Shown here in pieces: positions 7,064 to 8,902 of a DNA stretch of 8,902 bases. The stretch is from Pseudomonadota bacterium (GTDB lineage: Bacteria; Pseudomonadota; Alphaproteobacteria; Rhizobiales; Beijerinckiaceae), in contig JAFAAP010000076.1 of assembly GCA_023426505.1 (NCBI GenBank), forward strand, positions 1 to 8,902. Reading direction: 5' to 3'. Under the pieces are notes generated by a model. The model was given only the letters and a program-made list of their open reading frames with translations, ran no database searches and was not told the DNA's origin. The translations under genes were made by a program, and so were the position numbers. Numbering within the stretch: the stretch's first letter is position 1; every line of letters starts with the position of its first letter.

Positions 7064-7612
7064 TTAGAATAGGTCTTCGAGGGGTTCTTCCGTCAAACCG
7101 AGCCGAAAGCTGCCGAGACCATCAAGCCGATCCTCCCGGAGCGCTACGATGTCCAGTGCCTCTGCCCTTCCCACGAGCGGAAGCCCTAAACGGGCGCTTG
7201 CCTCCCAGGCCGCCTGGATCTCGTCCCGTGATACCGACGACGCGACCGTCACGTGAGGAGAGAACGGCACGTCCCGATCCTCCGTCACATCAAGGCCGGC
7301 ATGGAGCCGCCGGTGCAGGTCCGTGAAGGCGCTCCGGCCTTTCCCGACCATCAGAAAGAGCTTCCATTCCCCTGAGAGAGGATCGGCACGAATTTCGGCA
7401 GTTTCCATAGAGATGTCGAAGGGCGCTTGCTGCGAGGCGACAGCAGAGACCCGGGTCTTCAGGCTACGGATATCGAGAACCGCGACCCCGAACATCAGTG
7501 TGATATGGGCTTGGATCAGCCGTGCCCGACTGGGCTCGTGCTTCCGCCGAAACCTCTCGATCCGCAGACGGTCGGCCATTTTCATGGCAGGATAACAGAC
7601 GACGTAAAGCAT
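7064..7612 (-). CDS. 2H phosphoesterase, 2'-5' RNA ligase (LigT/CPDase-like) family
   Basis: A 182-residue cytosolic protein with the two HxT motifs that define the 2H phosphoesterases: QAHITLMFG (His36, Thr38) and FSPHVTVASS (His120, Thr122). The two His residues sit in each half of the bilobal fold and act as acid and base on 2',3'-cyclic phosphate or 2'-5' linkages. The spacing between them (84 residues) fits the family. The substrate cannot be told from the sequence; tRNA-derived or nucleotide cyclic phosphates are typical for relatives. The ATG at 7610-7612 begins MLYVVCYP, which matches the first strand of the fold, although no strong ribosome binding site precedes it. The gene is divergent from rpsF across 288 bases and lies 40 bases before pdxJ on the same strand. 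Confidence 0.85.
   Translation of the reverse strand: MLYVVCYPAMKMADRLRIERFRRKHEPSRARLIQAHITLMFGVAVLDIRSLKTRVSAVASQQAPFDISMETAEIRADPLSGEWKLFLMVGKGRSAFTDLHRRLHAGLDVTEDRDVPFSPHVTVASSVSRDEIQAAWEASARLGLPLVGRAEALDIVALREDRLDGLGSFRLGLTEEPLEDLF
7066..7096 (-). promoter_or_regulatory. Possible promoter of pdxJ in the 3' end of the upstream gene
   Basis: On the - strand TTGACG (7096-7091) is followed after 19 bases by TATTCT (7071-7066). The -35 matches consensus at five of six positions and the -10 at four, but the spacer is two bases longer than the optimum. A transcript would start near 7059, about 35 bases before the pdxJ ATG. It would let pdxJ and the genes after it be expressed apart from the phosphoesterase gene. 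Confidence 0.3.
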
Positions 7613-7662
7613 GAGCCGATTCTGACGCTGGCCGTTCCAGATGCAACGGCCCGTGTCCCGGC

Positions 7663-7691
7663 TTGCCTTTCCGGCGCAAATCCCCTATACG
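7663..7691 (+). promoter_or_regulatory. Sigma-70-type promoter of the rpsF-rpsR operon
   Basis: TTGCCT (7663-7668) and TATACG (7686-7691) are separated by exactly 17 bases. The preceding bases (C before TTG and CCC before TATA) also resemble alphaproteobacterial housekeeping promoters. Transcription would start near 7698 and give a leader of about 200 nt before rpsF. No other candidate in the 288-base divergent region is as good. Confidence 0.7.
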
Positions 7692-7752
7692 CGCCGCTTC
7701 GCGTTCGCTCCGGCCGGGGGCTGAACGGATGGTGCGGCTTGGCCGTATAGGG
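7683..7752. repeat. Inverted repeat of the rpsF -10 sequence in the divergent region
   Basis: The nonamer CCCTATACG (7683-7691), which contains the rpsF -10 box, recurs in perfect inverted form at 7744-7752, 52 bases away. The left arm is upstream of the expected start point, so the pair cannot fold in the main rpsF RNA and must act at the DNA level if at all. On the - strand the right copy could be the -10 box of the phosphoesterase gene, with a weak GGGACG 18 bases upstream (7773-7768). Confidence 0.5.
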
Positions 7753-7900
7753 TTTCTTGAGACCCGTCGTCCCGTGTCTCCGCCTTCGACAACCGCTCGG
7801 GCCTTGCAGGCTCGAAGGGCTTGGCGCCGATCGGACGCGCGAAACCGGCTCAAGGCAGAACTTTCCCTGAGCCTGAACCCAAACCTGAGAAAGGCCCACT
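7698..7900 (+). promoter_or_regulatory. Long 5' leader of the rpsF-rpsR mRNA
   Basis: About 200 bases lie between the proposed start of transcription and the rpsF ATG, with no credible gene. Visible structure: a small hairpin GGGTTT-CTTG-AGACCC (7750-7765, one G-U pair), an 8-bp stem with a 3-base loop (7797-7804 with 7808-7815, one G-U pair), and a two-part stem CTTG/CAAG plus GCCG/CGGC (7820-7829 with 7846-7854). AAAGG six bases before the ATG is the ribosome binding site, and a weak CTTTC/GAAAG pairing (7861-7865, 7889-7893) could mask it. In other bacteria the S6:S18 complex binds such leaders to control its own synthesis; whether this one does is untested. Confidence 0.4.
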
Positions 7901-8305
7901 ATGCCTCTCTACGAGCATATCTTTCTGGCTCGCCAGGACGTGACGTCCCAGCAGGTCGAAGCGATGGTCGACACATACAAGGACGTCATTCAGCAGAATG
8001 GCGGCACTGTCGAGAAGACCGAGATGTGGGGCGTGAAGTCCCTCGCCTACCGCATCAAGAAGAACCGCAAGGCGCATTTCACGATGTTCAACGTCAACGC
8101 TCCCGCCAACGCGGTGGCCGAGATGGAGCGTCAGATGCGCATCAACGAAGACATCCTTCGCTTCATGACGATCCGCGTCGACGAGCTCGAGACCGAGCCG
8201 TCCGTGAGGATGCAGAAGCGCGACCGCGACGAGCGCAAGGACCGCGAGCGCCGTGAGCGCGATGGCGGCAGCTTCGAGGGCGGCAACGAAGGCGAGGAGG
8301 CTTAA
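7901..8305 (+). CDS. rpsF: 30S ribosomal protein S6
   Basis: A 134-residue ribosomal protein. The N-terminal 95 residues are the S6 fold: MPLYEHIFLARQDV, a central VEKTEMWGVKSLAYRIKK strand pair (positions about 37-54), and the RFMTIRVDE strand near 87-95. S6 binds S18 and 16S rRNA helices 22-23 in the 30S platform. Residues about 103-134 are a highly charged, disordered tail rich in Arg, Asp and Glu; alphaproteobacterial S6 proteins commonly have such extensions, so it is not an anomaly. AAGG six bases before the ATG supports the start. rpsR begins two bases after the TAA, with its binding site inside the end of rpsF. Confidence 0.98.
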   Translation: MPLYEHIFLARQDVTSQQVEAMVDTYKDVIQQNGGTVEKTEMWGVKSLAYRIKKNRKAHFTMFNVNAPANAVAEMERQMRINEDILRFMTIRVDELETEPSVRMQKRDRDERKDRERRERDGGSFEGGNEGEEA

Positions 8306-8307
8306 TC

Positions 8308-8565
8308 ATGGCATTTGGTGCTACCGGTGGGGCCGCTGGCGGCCGTCGTCCGTTCTTCCGCCGTCGCAAGACCTGCCCGTTCTCGGGCCCGAACGCTCCG
8401 AAGATCGACTACAAGGACACGAAGCTCCTGTCCCGCTACATCTCCGAGCGCGGCAAGATCGTTCCTTCGCGCATCACGGCCGTGTCGGCCAAGAAGCAGC
8501 GTGAGCTCGCCCAGGCGATCAAGCGCGCCCGCTTCCTGGGCCTCCTGCCCTACGTGATCCGCTAA
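8308..8565 (+). CDS. rpsR: 30S ribosomal protein S18
   Basis: An 85-residue basic protein of typical length. After a Gly/Ala-rich start and a run of Arg (RRPFFRRRKTCPF, 13-25), the conserved core follows: IDYKDTKLLSRYISERGKI (33-51), SRITAVSAKKQRELAQAIK (54-72) and the C-terminal ARFLGLLPYVIR. S18 pairs with S6 on the 30S platform near the mRNA exit. GGAGG lies at 8296-8300, seven bases before the ATG and inside the end of rpsF, which suggests coupled translation and equal dose of the two partners. A strong stem-loop follows 10 bases after the TAA. Confidence 0.98.
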   Translation: MAFGATGGAAGGRRPFFRRRKTCPFSGPNAPKIDYKDTKLLSRYISERGKIVPSRITAVSAKKQRELAQAIKRARFLGLLPYVIR

Positions 8566-8575
8566 TCAAGACACT

Positions 8576-8600
8576 GACGGGCCGCCTCGGGCGGCCCGTC
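8576..8600 (+). terminator. Perfect stem-loop after rpsR, terminator or attenuator
   Basis: A perfect 11-bp stem (8576-8586 with 8590-8600) closes a 3-base TCG loop, 10 bases after the rpsR stop. The downstream tract is only TTCAC, so it lacks the T run of a strong terminator such as the one at 1372-1405. It may terminate part of the transcripts, or protect the 3' end of the rpsF-rpsR message, and so lower expression of the next gene. Confidence 0.6.
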
Positions 8601-8694
8601 TTCACATTCCAAAGATCGCCCAGCGGTGGAACCCCGCCGGGTCAGTTGGGGCAAGGCCCCTAACCCTGCCGGCGAGCAGCGGGACAGCGAGACG

Positions 8695-8902
8695 ATGAAT
8701 TTTGTTGCAACAGGCATAGGCGCGGGCCTCGTATCGGCCCTTCTGACCGCGGTGATCGTCAAGGCGACGCCGCTCGCGGCCGTGTTGTATCTCCTCGCCC
8801 CCATTCCCGTTCTGATCGTGTCCCTCGGCTGGGACCATCGCTCCGGCCTCATCGCGGCCCTGGTGGGTGGCCTCGCGATCGCCCTGATCCTGTCCCCGCT
8901 CA
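8695..8902 (+). CDS. DUF2232 family membrane protein, 3' end outside the window
   Basis: From the ATG at 8695 the frame is open to the window edge, giving 69 residues so far. The sequence is strongly hydrophobic, with membrane segments at about residues 7-22, 26-43 and 51-68 separated by short polar turns (VKATP; GWDHRSG). In Hyphomicrobiales the gene between rpsR and rplI encodes a DUF2232 multi-pass inner-membrane protein of unknown function, and both position and composition fit. The start is inferred: only a weak purine stretch (GCGAGAC) precedes it. The 129-base gap after rpsR, with the stem-loop, suggests it is expressed below the ribosomal genes. The family call rests partly on gene order. 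Confidence 0.72.
   Translation, partial: MNFVATGIGAGLVSALLTAVIVKATPLAAVLYLLAPIPVLIVSLGWDHRSGLIAALVGGLAIALILSPL

Noticed and set aside
7663..8256. A 197-codon + frame starting in the rpsF leader
   Set aside because: It overlaps rpsF in another frame, its start coincides with the promoter -35 region, and its product has no conserved features.
8562..8852. A 96-codon - strand frame opposite the rpsR end and DUF2232
   Set aside because: It crosses the perfect stem-loop and lies antisense to a hydrophobic, membrane-type reading frame that fits the conserved gene order.
1..8902. tRNA or rRNA genes, insertion sequences, CRISPR arrays, prophage or defence genes
   Set aside because: I saw no tRNA-like cloverleaf, transposase, regularly spaced repeats, integrase or attachment-site duplication; the window is mostly conserved housekeeping genes.

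Overview
The window is GC-rich chromosomal DNA from an alphaproteobacterium, most likely of the order Hyphomicrobiales (Rhizobiales) and perhaps close to Microvirga/Methylobacterium. This rests on the gene order pdxJ-acpS-lepB-rnc-era, on rpsF-rpsR followed by a DUF2232 membrane protein, on the long charged tail of S6, and on the style of the proteins. The genus is inference only.

Layout: (1) Bases 1-1350, + strand, hold the 3' part of a gene for an OmpA-family peptidoglycan-binding protein with a very Pro/Ala-rich N-terminal linker. It ends at a strong intrinsic terminator (1372-1405). (2) Convergent to it, on the - strand, is a class III nucleotide cyclase joined to a TolB-like domain and TPR repeats (3184-1412). 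(3) A tight - strand housekeeping cluster runs from 7612 down to 3353: a 2H phosphoesterase (2'-5' RNA ligase family), pdxJ, acpS, lepB, rnc and era. Gaps are short and rnc/era overlap by 14 bases. (4) A divergent regulatory region (7613-7900) holds a good sigma-70-type promoter for the ribosomal protein operon and a leader of about 200 nt. (5) On the + strand come rpsF, rpsR, a perfect stem-loop, and the start of a DUF2232 membrane protein that runs off the end of the window.

Together the central cluster covers vitamin B6 synthesis (PdxJ), activation of acyl carrier protein (AcpS), release of exported proteins (LepB), dsRNA processing (RNase III) and 30S assembly (Era). rpsF/rpsR encode the S6 and S18 partners of the 30S platform. 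The cyclase and OmpA genes look like lineage-specific additions beside this core.

I see no mobile element, CRISPR array, tRNA or rRNA, and no convincing new system. The points most worth a second look are the inverted copy of the rpsF -10 sequence in the divergent region, the long rpsF leader, the stem-loop between rpsR and DUF2232, and the cyclase gene next to era.
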